DNA of 64,000 bases from Paenibacillus sp. RUD330 (lineage in GTDB: Bacteria > Bacillota > Bacilli > Paenibacillales > Paenibacillaceae). The notes beneath the pieces are model-generated. The model was not told the DNA's origin, did no database searches, and saw only the letters and a program-made list of their open reading frames with translations. Of the stretch, positions 1 to 9,759 are shown one piece after another (the stretch's first letter is position 1; the number at the start of each line of letters is the position of its first letter). Location of the stretch: assembly GCF_002243345.2 (NCBI RefSeq), contig NZ_CP022655.2:2668501-2732500 (forward strand), given 5' to 3'. The position numbers were made by a program, and so were the translations under genes.

Positions 1-3000
1 ATCGTCGGAGACGGCTGGTCGCTGGACCCGCTGACCCGCGATTTGTCGGCCGCTTACGTGGCCCGCTCGAAAGGAGAGGCGCCGGCTTGGCCGCCGCTGC
101 CCGTGCAGTATGGAGATTATGCGCTCTGGCAGGAGCGGCTGCTCGGCGATGAGAGCGACCCGGACAGCCTCGTCGCGCGCCAGATTTCTTTCTGGAAAGA
201 GACGCTGCACGGCTTGCCGGATCAGCTGGAGCTGCCGGCGGATCATCCCCGGCCTGCGGAATCGACGCATGCCGGGGATACCGTTGCGGCGAGGCTGCCG
301 GCCGGGCTCCATGCCGGTCTGCTCGCGCTGGCCAGAGAGACTCGGACGAGCTTGTTCATGATCGTTCAGTCCGGACTCGCCGCGCTCTTCACCCGCTTGG
401 GGGCAGGGACGGACGTGCCGCTGGGAAGTCCGATCGCCGGCCGCAACGACGATGCGCTCGGCGATCTGGTCGGCCTCTTCATCAATACGATCGTTTTGCG
501 TACGGATACTTCCGGCGATCCAAGCTTCAGGGAGCTGCTGGAGCGGGTGAGAAGCGCTAATCTTGCTGCATACGGGAACGGGGACGTGCCCTTCGAGCGG
601 CTGGTGGAGATTTTGAATCCGCCGCGTTCCCGCTCGAGGCATCCGTTGTTCCAGGTCATGCTTGCTTTCCAGAATACGCCGGAGCCTAGGCTGGCGCTTG
701 AAGGCGTCAGCGCCGACTTGCGGCTGGATACGGTCGGCCGGGCAAAGTTCGACCTGACGATCGAGTTCAGGGAAAGAAGGCTGCCGGACGGCACTCCGGA
801 CGGCATCGACGGCTGGTTTGAATTCGCCAGCGATCTCTACGAGCGGGAGACGATTGAAAAGCTTGCCGCGCGTCTTGCGCTTCTGCTGGAGACGGCCGCC
901 GCGGAGCCTGACATGCCGATCGGACTGCTTCCGATCCTGATGCCGGAGGAGCAGGCGGCACGCGCGCTTCAAGCCGCTGCTCCAAGGGAATCCGCCTGGG
1001 ACGCCCGCAATCTGGCGGAGCTGTTCCGGGAGCAGGCCGCGAAGCGCCCGAATGCGGCAGCGGTTGCCTGCGAAAGGGAGTCGCTTACCTATGCCGAGTT
1101 GAACGCCAAGGCGAATCAGCTCGCGCATGAGCTTATCCTCCGGGGCATCGGTCCCGAGCAGCTCGTCGGCCTGCTGCTTCCGCGTTCGATCTCGATGCTG
1201 GTCGGGGTGCTGGCAGTGCTGAAAGCGGGAGCGGGGTACTTGCCGCTCGACCCGGATTATCCGCTCGACCGCCTCCTGTACATGCTGGAGGATACGAAGC
1301 CGGCTTGCGTGATCGGCTGTCTCGAAACGGCGTCCGTGCTGGCCGGGAAAGAGATGCTGCTGATCGACGAAGCCGCTGCGGCCAAGCGGCTGAGCCTGTA
1401 TCCGGCGACCGATCCGGAGGACCGCGACCGCACGGCCCCGCTGTCGCCGGATGCAGCCGCGTACATCATCTACACGTCGGGCTCGACGGGCAAGCCGAAA
1501 GGCGTCGTCATTCCGCATCGCAACGTTGTGCGGCTGTTCTCGGCGACCGATCGCTGGTACGGCTTCGGCCCGCAGGATGTCTGGACGCTGTTCCACTCCT
1601 ATGCCTTCGATTTCTCGGTATGGGAAATGTGGGGCGCGCTGCTGTACGGCGGCAAGCTTGTCATCGTGCCGCATCGGACATCCCGCTCGCCGGAAGAATT
1701 CCTGAAGCTGCTCTGCGAGGAGCGCGTTACGGTTCTGAACCAGACGCCAAGCGCTTTTTACCAGCTCATGCAGGCGGACAAAGAACAGGAGCAGCTGCGT
1801 CGGAAGCTGTCGCTGCGTTATGTGATTTTCGGAGGGGAAGCGCTGGATCTCGGACATTTGCGGGACTGGTACGACCGCCACGACGACCAGGCGCCGCTGC
1901 TCGTGAACATGTACGGCATTACGGAGACGACCGTGCATGTGAGCTGTTATCCGCTGTCGAGGGCGATGACGGAGAGCAAGGCGGGCAGTCTGATCGGCGG
2001 AGCGATTCCGGATCTGCAGGTCTATGTGCTGGATCGGTGCATGCAGCATGTGCCGACGGGAGTTGCGGGCGAAATGTATGTCTCCGGCGCAGGACTTGCC
2101 CGCGGGTACTGGAAGCGTCCGGCCTTGACGGCGGAACGGTTCATCGCCGATCCGTACGGCCCGCCAGGCGCGCGGATGTACCGGACGGGCGATTTAGCCC
2201 GCTGGCTGCAGGACGGAACGCTGGATTACCTCGGACGGATCGACCACCAGGTCAAGATCCGCGGCTTCCGGATCGAGCTGGGCGAGATCGAAGCCGTTGC
2301 GGCGCAAGCCGACGGCGTATCCAAAGCCGTCGTCCTGGCGAGGGAGGATGTTCCCGGAGACAAGCGGCTGGTCGCTTATCTGGTACCGGCAGCGGGAGCC
2401 GAGCTCGACCCCAATGAAATCCGTCGGCAAGCGGCGGCAGCGCTGCCGAGCTACATGGTGCCTTCCGCGTTCGTCGTTCTGGAGGAACTGCCGCTGACGG
2501 TCAACGGCAAGCTGGACACAAAGTCGCTTCCGGAGCCGGACTTCTCCTCGGCTGCGGAAGGCAGAGGTCCCCGCACTCCGCAGGAGGAAATTCTATGCGA
2601 TTTGTACGCCGAGACGCTGGGACTGGAGAAGGTCGGCATCGACGACGGATTCTTTGATCTCGGCGGCCACTCGCTGCTGGCGGTCAAGCTGATGAGCGGC
2701 ATCCGCGAGTCGTTGGGCGTATCGCTCGGCATCGGAGCTTTGTTCGAAGCGCCGACAGTTGCCGGCCTCGCCGCCCGGCTCGAGGGCGGGGGGAGCGAGG
2801 GAGCTCTGGAGGTGCTGCTGCCGCTGCGGACGAGCGGGAGGCGCCCGCCCTTCTTTTGCATCCATCCGGCGGGCGGACTCAGCTGGTGTTATGCTGGCCT
2901 CATGAAATCGCTCGGTCCGGATTATCCGATCTATGGCCTGCAGGCGAGAGGCATTGCCAGAAGGGAGCCGCTGCCGGCCGATCTGATGGAAATGGCAGCC

Positions 3001-3594
3001 GATTATATCGCGCATATCCGTTCCGTACAGCCACATGGCCCTTATTACTTGCTCGGCTGGTCGCTCGGCGGCAATGTGGCTCATGCGATTGCGTCGCTGC
3101 TGCAAGGCGAAGGCGAGGAGATCGCGCTGCTGGTCATGCTGGACGCGTTCCCGAGCCACTTCCTGCCGATCAGCGAGGGGCCGAGCGAGGAAGAAGCGCT
3201 GATCGCCTTGCTCGCGCTGGGCGGCTACGACCCGGACAGCCTGGGCGGGAAGGCGCTCGACATGGAGGCAGCGGTGGACATCCTGCGCAGCGACGGCAGC
3301 GCGCTGGCAAGCCTGGAGCCATCCGTCGTCATGAGCCTCAAGGACACGTATGTAAATTCCGTGCGCGTGCTCGGAGCTTATCGTCCGGGATTGTATAGGG
3401 GCGATCTGCTCTTTGTCCATTCAACGGTGATTCCAGACTGGTTCACGCCGATTTCTCCGGAAACGTGGCAGCCTTACATCACCGGCCGCATCGAGCAGCA
3501 TGATTTGGCCTGCCGCCATAAGGATCTGTGCCAGCCGGGACCGCTGACGGACATCGGATCGATCCTTTCACGGAAATTGGCGGATATCAAATGA
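1..3594 (+). CDS. dhbF: Non-ribosomal peptide synthetase, C-terminal part (C-A[Thr]-T-TE), DhbF-like; 5' end outside window
   Basis: The reading frame is open from base 1 and begins inside the condensation-domain active-site motif (the DG of HHxxxDG lies at bases 10-15), so the start is outside the window. Domains in order are the C-domain remainder (to about base 950), an adenylation domain (about 1010-2510, with [11 protein letters not shown] near 1470, YGITETT near 1912 and the NGKLD lysine near 2505), a carrier protein with the phosphopantetheine serine in LGGHSLL (near 2670), and a thioesterase with GWSLGG (near 3055) and a late histidine. The ten A-domain pocket residues read DFWNIGMVHK, the code known for threonine. 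A terminal Thr module plus TE followed by an MbtH gene is the layout of bacillibactin synthetase DhbF, where the TE trimerises and cyclises DHB-aa-Thr units. That siderophore assignment is inference, because the upstream modules and the DHB genes are not visible. Confidence 0.85.
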   Translation: MVGDGWSLDPLTRDLSAAYVARSKGEAPAWPPLPVQYGDYALWQERLLGDESDPDSLVARQISFWKETLHGLPDQLELPADHPRPAESTHAGDTVAARLPAGLHAGLLALARETRTSLFMIVQSGLAALFTRLGAGTDVPLGSPIAGRNDDALGDLVGLFINTIVLRTDTSGDPSFRELLERVRSANLAAYGNGDVPFERLVEILNPPRSRSRHPLFQVMLAFQNTPEPRLALEGVSADLRLDTVGRAKFDLTIEFRERRLPDGTPDGIDGWFEFASDLYERETIEKLAARLALLLETAAAEPDMPIGLLPILMPEEQAARALQAAAPRESAWDARNLAELFREQAAKRPNAAAVACERESLTYAELNAKANQLAHELILRGIGPEQLVGLLLPRSISMLVGVLAVLKAGAGYLPLDPDYPLDRLLYMLEDTKPACVIGCLETASVLAGKEMLLIDEAAAAKRLSLYPATDPEDRDRTAPLSPDAAAYIIYTSGSTGKPKGVVIPHRNVVRLFSATDRWYGFGPQDVWTLFHSYAFDFSVWEMWGALLYGGKLVIVPHRTSRSPEEFLKLLCEERVTVLNQTPSAFYQLMQADKEQEQLRRKLSLRYVIFGGEALDLGHLRDWYDRHDDQAPLLVNMYGITETTVHVSCYPLSRAMTESKAGSLIGGAIPDLQVYVLDRCMQHVPTGVAGEMYVSGAGLARGYWKRPALTAERFIADPYGPPGARMYRTGDLARWLQDGTLDYLGRIDHQVKIRGFRIELGEIEAVAAQADGVSKAVVLAREDVPGDKRLVAYLVPAAGAELDPNEIRRQAAAALPSYMVPSAFVVLEELPLTVNGKLDTKSLPEPDFSSAAEGRGPRTPQEEILCDLYAETLGLEKVGIDDGFFDLGGHSLLAVKLMSGIRESLGVSLGIGALFEAPTVAGLAARLEGGGSEGALEVLLPLRTSGRRPPFFCIHPAGGLSWCYAGLMKSLGPDYPIYGLQARGIARREPLPADLMEMAADYIAHIRSVQPHGPYYLLGWSLGGNVAHAIASLLQGEGEEIALLVMLDAFPSHFLPISEGPSEEEALIALLALGGYDPDSLGGKALDMEAAVDILRSDGSALASLEPSVVMSLKDTYVNSVRVLGAYRPGLYRGDLLFVHSTVIPDWFTPISPETWQPYITGRIEQHDLACRHKDLCQPGPLTDIGSILSRKLADIK

Positions 3595-3611
3595 TGAAGA
3601 GGAGAAATGGC

Positions 3612-3821
3612 ATGAGCAATCCTTTCGAACAGTCAAGAGACCGCTTCTATGCGCTTGTAAACGAGCAGGGCCAGTATTCGCTTTGGCCCGCCTTTGCTCC
3701 CATACCGGCGGGGTGGACGAAGCGGCACGAAGAAGGACGCGAAGCGTGCTTGGCTTATATTGAGGAGAATTGGACGGATATGCGTCCGCAGCCGGCTGCG
3801 CCGCAGTCGACGCCTGTATGA
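3612..3821 (+). CDS. MbtH-like NRPS accessory protein
   Basis: This 69-residue protein has the MbtH-family hallmarks NPFEQ at the N-terminus, QYSLWP, a PxGW motif and a C-terminal ENWTDMRP. MbtH proteins bind adenylation domains and support their folding and activity. The ATG at 3612 is chosen because it follows a GAGGAG Shine-Dalgarno sequence and gives the standard family N-terminus. It lies 17 bp downstream of the synthetase stop, like the MbtH homologue that follows dhbF in Bacillus subtilis. Its stop overlaps the start of the next gene, so the three genes form one transcript. Confidence 0.93.
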   Translation: MSNPFEQSRDRFYALVNEQGQYSLWPAFAPIPAGWTKRHEEGREACLAYIEENWTDMRPQPAAPQSTPV

Positions 3822-5308
3822 CCGCGATAGGGACATCAGGCTTCCGGGCCATGAACCCGAAGGTGGCCATACGACTGGTTTATGTGACGGCGATGTTCGT
3901 CGTCGCCATGGATGGGACTGTCGTCAACGTATCGCTGCTCGCGATCTGCAGGGAGCTGGGCGTATCGCCCGCTGAGGCGGGGACAGTGAATATCGGCTAC
4001 CTCGTCGCTGTGGCGACGACGCTGCCTCTTGCAGGGTGGCTGGGGGAACGATTCGGCGGCAAGCGTGTCCTGCTGTGCGCCATTGCCGTGTTTACGGCTG
4101 CGTCCGTCTGCTGCGGACTCGCCGGGAGCTTGGAGGAGCTTATCGTGTTCCGGGTCATAAAGGGCGCTGCCGGCGGCCTGATCGCCCCCGTCGGCATGGC
4201 GCTGTTGTTCCGCGCGTTTCCACCAGAGGAACGGGCCAGGCTTTCCCGGTCGCTGGTGCTGCCGATCGCCGTGGCGCCGGCTGTCGGTCCGATTGTCGGC
4301 GGCTTTTTTGTCGAGACGCTGTCTTGGCGCTGGTGCTTTTATATCAATCTGCCTATCGGGGCCATAGCCTTTGTGCTGGGATGGCTTGGATTGGAGGCAA
4401 GCCGGCCGCAGCAGGCAAGCAGGCTTGACTGGGCAGGGCTGCTGCTTGGCGGCCCGGGTTTGGCAATGGCGATATATGCGCTCAGCCAAGGCGCGATCCG
4501 CGGATGGAAATCGCCGGAGATCGTCATCGCGGGCTTGACGGGAATCGCATTCTTGATCGTCATGACGGTGAAATCGCTGCGAACTCCCGCACCGCTGCTG
4601 AGGCTGAGGCTGCTCTCCCATCGCTTGTATCGGACCGCAGGGCTGATCGCCCTGTGTTCCTCGGCTGGGCTGCTGGGCATGCTGTACGTCTTTCCGCTGA
4701 TGTACCAGGATATGTTCGGCGCGTCCGCCTTTCATACCGGACTGACGACATTCACGGAGGCTATCGGGCTGATGGCGGCTTCGCAGTGCTTGCCGTGGTC
4801 GGTCAATAAATTCGGCGTGCGGAGGGTCGTCATCCTCGCGCTCCTATGCGCGATCGGAGTGTTCGGAGCGCTCTCACTCGTGCAAGCCGGCACGAATCCA
4901 TGGCTCGTTCGCTTGCTGCTGCTATGCGGCGGCTTCACGCTGGGGCATTCGGTCGGCGCTGTGCAGCTGCTGGCTTTCGCCCGCGTGGAGCCGCATCTCA
5001 TGGGACAGGCGACCATGCTGTTCCAAGTGCAGAACCGGCTGGGCTCTGCGCTTGGAGTGGCCGTCATCGGCAGCGTGCTTGCAGCCGGGACGGCAGGCTT
5101 GTCGGCCGGCGCGGAACAGAGCGCGCCGGCCGGTGCGCACGGATATCAGCTCGCGCTGCTGGCTTCGGCCGCGTTTCTGGCTCTGGCATGGGGACTTGCC
5201 CTGACGCTGCGGAAGTCCGATACGGCAGGCGTACTGCCTCGACGGCCGCAAGCCTCGGCAGCCTCTGAGGCTGCCGAATCGGCGAAGGCTCCGACTGTAT
5301 CCACATAG
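3818..5308 (+). CDS. MFS drug:H+ antiporter-2 type exporter, probable siderophore exporter
   Basis: This is a hydrophobic protein of about 496 residues with the features of the 14-TM DHA2 (EmrB/QacA) family: an early [11 protein letters not shown] segment in TM1 and the loop motif LGERFGGKR between TM2 and TM3. The ATG at 3818 overlaps the mbtH stop (ATGA), which implies translational coupling; an internal ATG at 3851 is a less attractive alternative. Its position last in the NRPS-MbtH transcript suggests that it exports the peptide product, as MFS proteins do for bacillibactin. The substrate is inferred from context only. A strong terminator follows 11 bp after the stop. Confidence 0.85.
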   Translation: MTAIGTSGFRAMNPKVAIRLVYVTAMFVVAMDGTVVNVSLLAICRELGVSPAEAGTVNIGYLVAVATTLPLAGWLGERFGGKRVLLCAIAVFTAASVCCGLAGSLEELIVFRVIKGAAGGLIAPVGMALLFRAFPPEERARLSRSLVLPIAVAPAVGPIVGGFFVETLSWRWCFYINLPIGAIAFVLGWLGLEASRPQQASRLDWAGLLLGGPGLAMAIYALSQGAIRGWKSPEIVIAGLTGIAFLIVMTVKSLRTPAPLLRLRLLSHRLYRTAGLIALCSSAGLLGMLYVFPLMYQDMFGASAFHTGLTTFTEAIGLMAASQCLPWSVNKFGVRRVVILALLCAIGVFGALSLVQAGTNPWLVRLLLLCGGFTLGHSVGAVQLLAFARVEPHLMGQATMLFQVQNRLGSALGVAVIGSVLAAGTAGLSAGAEQSAPAGAHGYQLALLASAAFLALAWGLALTLRKSDTAGVLPRRPQASAASEAAESAKAPTVST

Positions 5309-5319
5309 GCGGCGGAACG

Positions 5320-5354
5320 AATAACCTCAGCCTCTTGAAGAGGCTGAGGTTATT
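5320..5354. terminator. Bidirectional terminator between convergent MFS and AraC genes
   Basis: A near-perfect inverted repeat has 17-base arms (AATAACCTCAGCCTCTT and its complement) around a single G, and is flanked by A- and T-rich ends on either side. It sits between the convergent genes ending at 5308 and 5406 and can serve both strands. Confidence 0.85.
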
Positions 5355-5405
5355 TTGTATCCGATATTATCGGAATGGTGCGCATCGAGAGACGGCTGCC
5401 GCAGG

Positions 5406-6287
5406 CTAGACGGAGCCTCGCTCATAATAAACGGCATCGTAAGGGAACTTCAGCTTCTTCATCCGATATTCCGTCGGGGTTGCGCTCATATAATGGCGGA
5501 ATACTTTGCCGAAGTAGCTCGGGCTGTCGAAGCCGCAGCGGCGTCCGACTTCATGGACGGGCAATTCTGTCGTGCGGAGCAGGCGGATGGCGGCCTCAAT
5601 CCTGCGATCCCGCAGATAGGCGAGCGGGGAGGTATGCTCGGATTTCCGGAACAGCCGGCAGAAATGATGCTTGTTGACGCCGCAATGCCCGGCAACGATG
5701 TCCAGCGTCAACGGCTGGTCATGCTGCTCTTTCATGTAACGCTTTGCCTTCTCGATCATCGAGCTTGCGCTTGCGCTCATCTCCTTGCCAAGCTCACGGC
5801 TTGTTTGGAGCAGGGCAAGCAGCCATTCATACACTCGGGCAGACAACCGGTATTTATCGGCCTCCTTCATTTCCGCCATTGTCTCCAGGAGCTCCCGCAG
5901 GCCGGCAATCAAGGGCGAGCCCTCTTCTCTGCAGATGACAGGCCCTTCCTGAGCCAGGACAATATCCCAGATGCGGTTCGCTTCATCCCCCCGCAGATTC
6001 AGCCAGACAATCTCCCAGGGCTCATCCTGTTCCACGTAGTAGTAGCGGTGCCGGCTCGGTACCTTGACCAGAAAGCCGGAGCCTTTCGGCAAGGGATGGA
6101 GCCGCCCTTCCACCTCCAGCCATCCTTGGCCGCCAACGGTGTATTGGAAGATCACATGTCCGGAATCAGGCCGTTCGATGCCTTCGAAATGATAGCCGGC
6201 CGTACGGATTTTCTGCCAGCCGATCGAATCCAGCATCAATAATGAACGATCTTCCGTACGGAATGCATAGGATTCTGGTTCAAGCAC
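5406..6287 (-). CDS. AraC/XylS-family transcriptional regulator (cupin sensor plus HTH)
   Basis: This protein has 293 residues. The N-terminal part (about 40-130) resembles the AraC cupin-like ligand-binding fold (GHVIFQYTVGGQG, then a GSGFLVKVPSRHRYYY segment), and the C-terminal 100 residues hold the two AraC helix-turn-helix units, including VGRRCGFDSPSYFGKVFRHYMSATPTEYR. The start is a GTG preceded by TAGGAGGA. It is divergent from the GH31 glycosidase across about 110 bp, so that gene is its most likely target. The ligand is presumably a sugar, but nothing in the sequence identifies it. Confidence 0.88.
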   Translation of the reverse strand: MLEPESYAFRTEDRSLLMLDSIGWQKIRTAGYHFEGIERPDSGHVIFQYTVGGQGWLEVEGRLHPLPKGSGFLVKVPSRHRYYYVEQDEPWEIVWLNLRGDEANRIWDIVLAQEGPVICREEGSPLIAGLRELLETMAEMKEADKYRLSARVYEWLLALLQTSRELGKEMSASASSMIEKAKRYMKEQHDQPLTLDIVAGHCGVNKHHFCRLFRKSEHTSPLAYLRDRRIEAAIRLLRTTELPVHEVGRRCGFDSPSYFGKVFRHYMSATPTEYRMKKLKFPYDAVYYERGSV

Positions 6288-6399
6288 GCAGAGAGTATCC
6301 TCCTAAAAAGTCAATTTTGTTATAGCATTCGTCATAATGTTAAGATTGTCCTCTTTCCCGCCGGGCAGTAAGCTTGGGGTAGATAAGGAGGAATATCCA

Positions 6400-7926
6400 A
6401 TGACTGTTCCTGAGGTTGTTTTCGACCTTCTTCCCGATGAATATTGGTGGGGAGGCAGAGCTGCCGACGGTCGAAGCATGCCCTTCGGCACTTCTTTGTT
6501 CCGTGTGGACCTAGGCGGCAGCTTGAACGGGAACCAAGCCTGTCCCTTGCTGGTCTCCAATAAAGGAAGATACGTCTGGAGCGAAGAGCCTTTCGAGTTT
6601 CGGTTCGATCGACAAGGTTTGACTGTGAGAGCCCTCCCGGACCGGATCTTCTCGGGCGACGGCCATGAAACGCTGCGGGGGGCGCATGGCCATGCGTCAC
6701 GGACCTTTTTCCCTCCGGTTTCGTCGATTCCCGAAGAGCTGCTGTTCACGGCTCCCCAGTACAATCTTTGGATCGAGCTGCTGTATGAGCCTACCCAAGA
6801 CAAAGTGCTGGGCTACGCGAGAGATGTGCTGACGAATGGAATGCCTCCAGGGGTCATCATGATTGATGACAACTGGCATGAACCCTATGGAACCTGGAAG
6901 TTCCATTCAGGGCGTTTCCCGGATCCGAAGCATATGGTCGACGAGCTGCATGCGATGGGCTTCAAGGTCATGCTCTGGGCTTGCCCTTTTGTCAGTCCGG
7001 ACTCCCTTGCCTTCCGGCAGCTGGAACAGACCGGCATTCTCCTGAAGGATCGGGATGGCAGGACAGCGATCCGCAAGTGGTGGAACGGCTTCAGCGCGGT
7101 GCTGGATTGCACCAACCCTGCGGCAGTCGAGTGGATTCATGAACAGCTGGACACCCTGCAGAGCGAATACGGAATTGATGGCTTCAAGCTGGATGCCGGC
7201 GATCCCGAATTTTACGAGAACGACGATCTCAGCTTTGCAGCCGGGACTACGCGCAGCGGACATTGCGAAGCCTGGGCGAGGGTAGGGCTGAAATACCCTC
7301 TTAATGAATACCGGGCTTGCTGGAAGCTCGCCGGCCAGCCGCTCGTGCAGCGCCTCAAGGACAAGAGCCATGAGTGGGAAGGAAACGGGCTCGATGCCTT
7401 GATACCCGACGGCTTGGCGCAAGGCCTGCTCGGTTATGCGTATATCTGTCCCGACATGATCGGCGGCGGCGAGTATATGAGCTTCACCTCTGCGCAGCTG
7501 GATTCCGAGCTGTTCGTCCGATATGCCCAATGCTCCGCGTTATTCCCGATGATGCAGTTTTCCGCCGCGCCATGGCGGGTTCTCGACGACGAGCATCTGC
7601 GTTACTGCGTCGAGGCGGCTCGGCTGCATGCGCGGTTCGGACAAGAGATTTTAGCGCTGGCGCAGCAGTCCGCCCTCACCGGTGAGCCGATCATGCGCCA
7701 TATGGCTTATGAATTCCCTGAGGAGGGAATGGAGACGGTCCTCGATCAGTTCATGCTGGGAGGCTCCCTTCTGGTTGCTCCTGCAGTTGTGAAAGGCATG
7801 CGAGAGCGCCTGGTCTCGTTCCCGGCCGGAACCTGGATCGGAGACGACGGAAGCAGAGTCGAAGGACCGGCGACAGAGCAGGTCGAGGTGCCGCTGGGGA
7901 GGCTGCCCTGGTACAGGAAGAGCTGA
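6400..7926 (+). CDS. Glycoside hydrolase family 31 enzyme (alpha-glycosidase)
   Basis: This is a cytoplasmic protein of 508 residues with no signal peptide. The ATG at 6400 follows TAAGGAGG; an upstream in-frame extension lacks a ribosome-binding site. GH31 signatures are PPGVIMIDDNW near the start of the barrel, KVMLWACPFVSPDS, and GIDGFKLDAGD, in which D265 is the expected catalytic nucleophile. The usual acid/base segment (W-G-D-N type) reads WEGNGLDAL here, so I cannot assign the acid/base with certainty. Related sequences include alpha-glucosidases, alpha-galactosidases and sulfoquinovosidases, and specificity cannot be read from the sequence. The divergent AraC gene probably regulates it. 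A rho-independent terminator lies at 8024-8061. Confidence 0.85.
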   Translation: MTVPEVVFDLLPDEYWWGGRAADGRSMPFGTSLFRVDLGGSLNGNQACPLLVSNKGRYVWSEEPFEFRFDRQGLTVRALPDRIFSGDGHETLRGAHGHASRTFFPPVSSIPEELLFTAPQYNLWIELLYEPTQDKVLGYARDVLTNGMPPGVIMIDDNWHEPYGTWKFHSGRFPDPKHMVDELHAMGFKVMLWACPFVSPDSLAFRQLEQTGILLKDRDGRTAIRKWWNGFSAVLDCTNPAAVEWIHEQLDTLQSEYGIDGFKLDAGDPEFYENDDLSFAAGTTRSGHCEAWARVGLKYPLNEYRACWKLAGQPLVQRLKDKSHEWEGNGLDALIPDGLAQGLLGYAYICPDMIGGGEYMSFTSAQLDSELFVRYAQCSALFPMMQFSAAPWRVLDDEHLRYCVEAARLHARFGQEILALAQQSALTGEPIMRHMAYEFPEEGMETVLDQFMLGGSLLVAPAVVKGMRERLVSFPAGTWIGDDGSRVEGPATEQVEVPLGRLPWYRKS

Positions 7927-8023
7927 TGGGGAGACAGGGAATTCGCCATCCTTGCAAGTCATGAACATCCCGCCGCGTCTCGCGACGCTCCGCGCCCCGC
8001 AAGGAATCACCGGGAAGTTTCCC

Positions 8024-8061
8024 AAAGAAAATCGGCATCAGCCGCCGGTTTTCTTTTTTTT
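8024..8061 (+). terminator. Rho-independent terminator after the GH31 gene
   Basis: An imperfect stem (AAAGAAAAtCGG pairing with CCGgTTTTCTTT across a short GC-rich loop) is followed by an uninterrupted T tract. Confidence 0.7.
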
Positions 8062-8076
8062 CGTTAAAAAGGGGGC

Positions 8077-8808
8077 TTGTTTCTTCAATTCTCGGCATCG
8101 CCGTCGAATAAGCCGCATGACAAAATGAGGGAGAAGCCAAATCCAATCCTGACCCTCTCCTACTTGAATGGAGATGCGGCGAGATCGGCCCAGATGAGCG
8201 TGAACGGAGGCGCATCCGCCAATCTGAGCTTCCCGAGCACAGGAGGCTGGGGCACGGTGGGCACGCTGCAGGCAGCCGTGCAATTGAACGCAGGCAGCAA
8301 TACGATCAAGCTGTCCAACGCAACGGGATGGGCGCCGGACTTCGACAGGATTCAACTCGTTGGCAGCGGCGGCGGAACGGCTCTGCTGCTGGACAACTTC
8401 GACAGCTCTCCGGCGTGGCTTGGAGCCAATGACCTGGGCAAGTGGAGCAGCGCGAACAGCTTCGTCAATCAGGCTGGCGTGATCGAGAATGGCGCCTTGA
8501 AATTGCAGTACAACAACAACGGCTGGTTCGGCAGCGACGTCACGCAAAGCCTAACAGGATACAGCAAGCTGATCATGCGGATCAAAGGCGCGGCCGGAGG
8601 AGAGGAAGGCCAGTTCCATCTCGTCCTGGGCGGAGAAGAGAAGACGTTCGGCGCTTTCAGCGGCAATACGGTGACGACGACGTACAAGGACATCGCCATC
8701 GACCTGGCAGCCAGCGGCGTTGACCGCAGCTCTCCCGGACAGCTGCAGATGTCCTTCTGGCATGGAAGCGCCGGCACGGTATGGATCGACGAAATCCGCT
8801 TCGAATAA
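8077..8808 (+). pseudogene. Truncated C-terminal carbohydrate-binding fragment of a secreted glycan enzyme
   Basis: An open frame of about 240 codons has no signal peptide and no catalytic domain. From about 8146 it reads like the last two thirds of a CBM6/35-type module (SYLNGDAARSAQMSVNGG, then NTIKLSNATGWAPDFDRIQL). It is followed by a second beta-sandwich domain (LLDNFDSSPAW through GTVWIDEIRFE), as often found at the C-terminus of Paenibacillus secreted glucanases. The only start candidate is a TTG with no convincing ribosome-binding site, directly downstream of a terminator. I read it as the 3' remnant of a deleted secreted hydrolase rather than a functional protein. Confidence 0.6.
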
Positions 8809-8819
8809 ACCTTGTTGGA

Positions 8820-8860
8820 AAGGGGCTCCCCTGCGGCAATTATGCCGCGGGGAGCCCCTT
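8820..8860 (+). terminator. Strong terminator hairpin after the CBM fragment
   Basis: AAGGGGCTCCCC pairs with GGGGAGCCCCTT, with an extended GCGGCA/TGCCGC inner stem, and is followed by TCTAT. The retained terminator supports this being the true 3' end of a former gene. Confidence 0.75.
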
Positions 8861-9128
8861 CTATCGGTAACGCCTGATGTGGAGAGCGCTTTCTTTTGCG
8901 GACCGATATTTTAGGCCTGAGGTTCAATTTTAGGACAAGCCGTGCTATCGTGTTGTTGTCTGGCGGCAATAAAGGGGGCTTGCATATGATCAACAGGACG
9001 TTTCTTTTTCGCCTTGATCGGAATGAGCTTAGGAAATGAACGGCAGGCTTTGGACGACAATAATTTTGTCTATTCCAAGCATACGGGTTAGACTTACAGT
9101 AGCAGTCAGCATACGATTGAAAGGTTCG
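8861..9128. other. Leader region of the first TetR gene; no confident gene
   Basis: The stretch between the terminator and the TetR start holds a possible 17-codon reading frame (8986-9039) with a GGGGG ribosome-binding site, of unknown meaning. It also holds a half-site CGTGTTGTTG at 8949-8958 that resembles one arm of the palindrome upstream of the ABC exporter. I see no convincing sigma-A promoter. Confidence 0.35.
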
Positions 9129-9716
9129 ATGGGGATGGCAGATAAAGTGCATGACCGGATGGTGGAAAGAACGCGCCGCCTGATAAAAGAAACGCTCCTG
9201 CTGTTGATTGAGGAAAAAGGGTTCGGCAATGTGACCGTCCGGGATTTGACGCATCGGGCGAAAATAAATCGAGGCACCTTCTATCTCCATTATCTGGATA
9301 AATTCGACTTGCTCGAGAGCGTAGAAAGCGGGCTGCTGGATGGTTTGCAGCAGCATATGCGCGCGCTCGACTATCAAGAGATGATGGACAGCCATAAGCA
9401 AAACAAGCCGCATGCTCCGTTGGTTGACGTTTTTCGCTACCTGAAGCAGAACGGGCCGATATTGAGAGCATTGCTCGGCGCCAAAGGAGATCCTGCTTTT
9501 TCACCGAGGCTGAAGGAATCTCTGAAGAACGGCATTTTCAAAGAAATCAACGATCACTTCCAGGATATCTCGATACCAAGCGAGTATTTTTCCGCATTTG
9601 CCACTTCCGCTTATCTTGGAGTCATTGAAGATTGGCTGAACAGCGGGATGCGGCAATCGCCGGAGGAGATGGCGGTCATTTATGTCAAAATCAAGTTTTT
9701 CGCGATCAAGCCATAG
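9129..9716 (+). CDS. TetR-family transcriptional regulator (first of two paralogues)
   Basis: This protein has about 195 residues. The N-terminal helix-turn-helix reads TVRDLTHRAKINRGTFYLHYLDKFDLL, typical of TetR proteins, followed by a TetR_C-like helical domain ending in WLNSGMRQSPEEMAVIY. The ATG at 9129 (or the ATG six bases later) follows GAAAGG and starts just before the helical N-terminus; further upstream codons add no recognisable domain. It is convergent with a paralogous TetR gene and they share a terminator. Both belong to the group usually found next to ABC or MMPL exporters, and the exporter at 10.6-13.2 kb is the obvious candidate target. Confidence 0.85.
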   Translation: MGMADKVHDRMVERTRRLIKETLLLLIEEKGFGNVTVRDLTHRAKINRGTFYLHYLDKFDLLESVESGLLDGLQQHMRALDYQEMMDSHKQNKPHAPLVDVFRYLKQNGPILRALLGAKGDPAFSPRLKESLKNGIFKEINDHFQDISIPSEYFSAFATSAYLGVIEDWLNSGMRQSPEEMAVIYVKIKFFAIKP

Positions 9717-9759
9717 AAAAGAGGAGCGGGGCTGAGCTTGTCAGCCTTGCTCCTCTTTT
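9717..9759. terminator. Bidirectional terminator that overlaps the end of the minus-strand TetR gene
   Basis: AAAAGAGGAGC pairs with GCTCCTCTTTT, and an inner GGCTGA/TCAGCC stem makes one long hairpin with A and T tracts at both ends. The stop and last codons of the minus-strand TetR gene (9741 onward) lie inside the stem. Confidence 0.85.

Noticed and set aside
2593-3420. Long minus-strand open frame inside the NRPS
   Set aside because: It is a GC-driven antisense shadow of the carrier and thioesterase domains.
5355-6242. Long plus-strand open frame
   Set aside because: It is the antisense shadow of the AraC gene, has no ribosome-binding site and shows no domain.
8949-8958. CGTGTTGTTG half-site upstream of the first TetR gene
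   Set aside because: It lacks the second arm of the palindrome, so it is noted only as a possible weak site.
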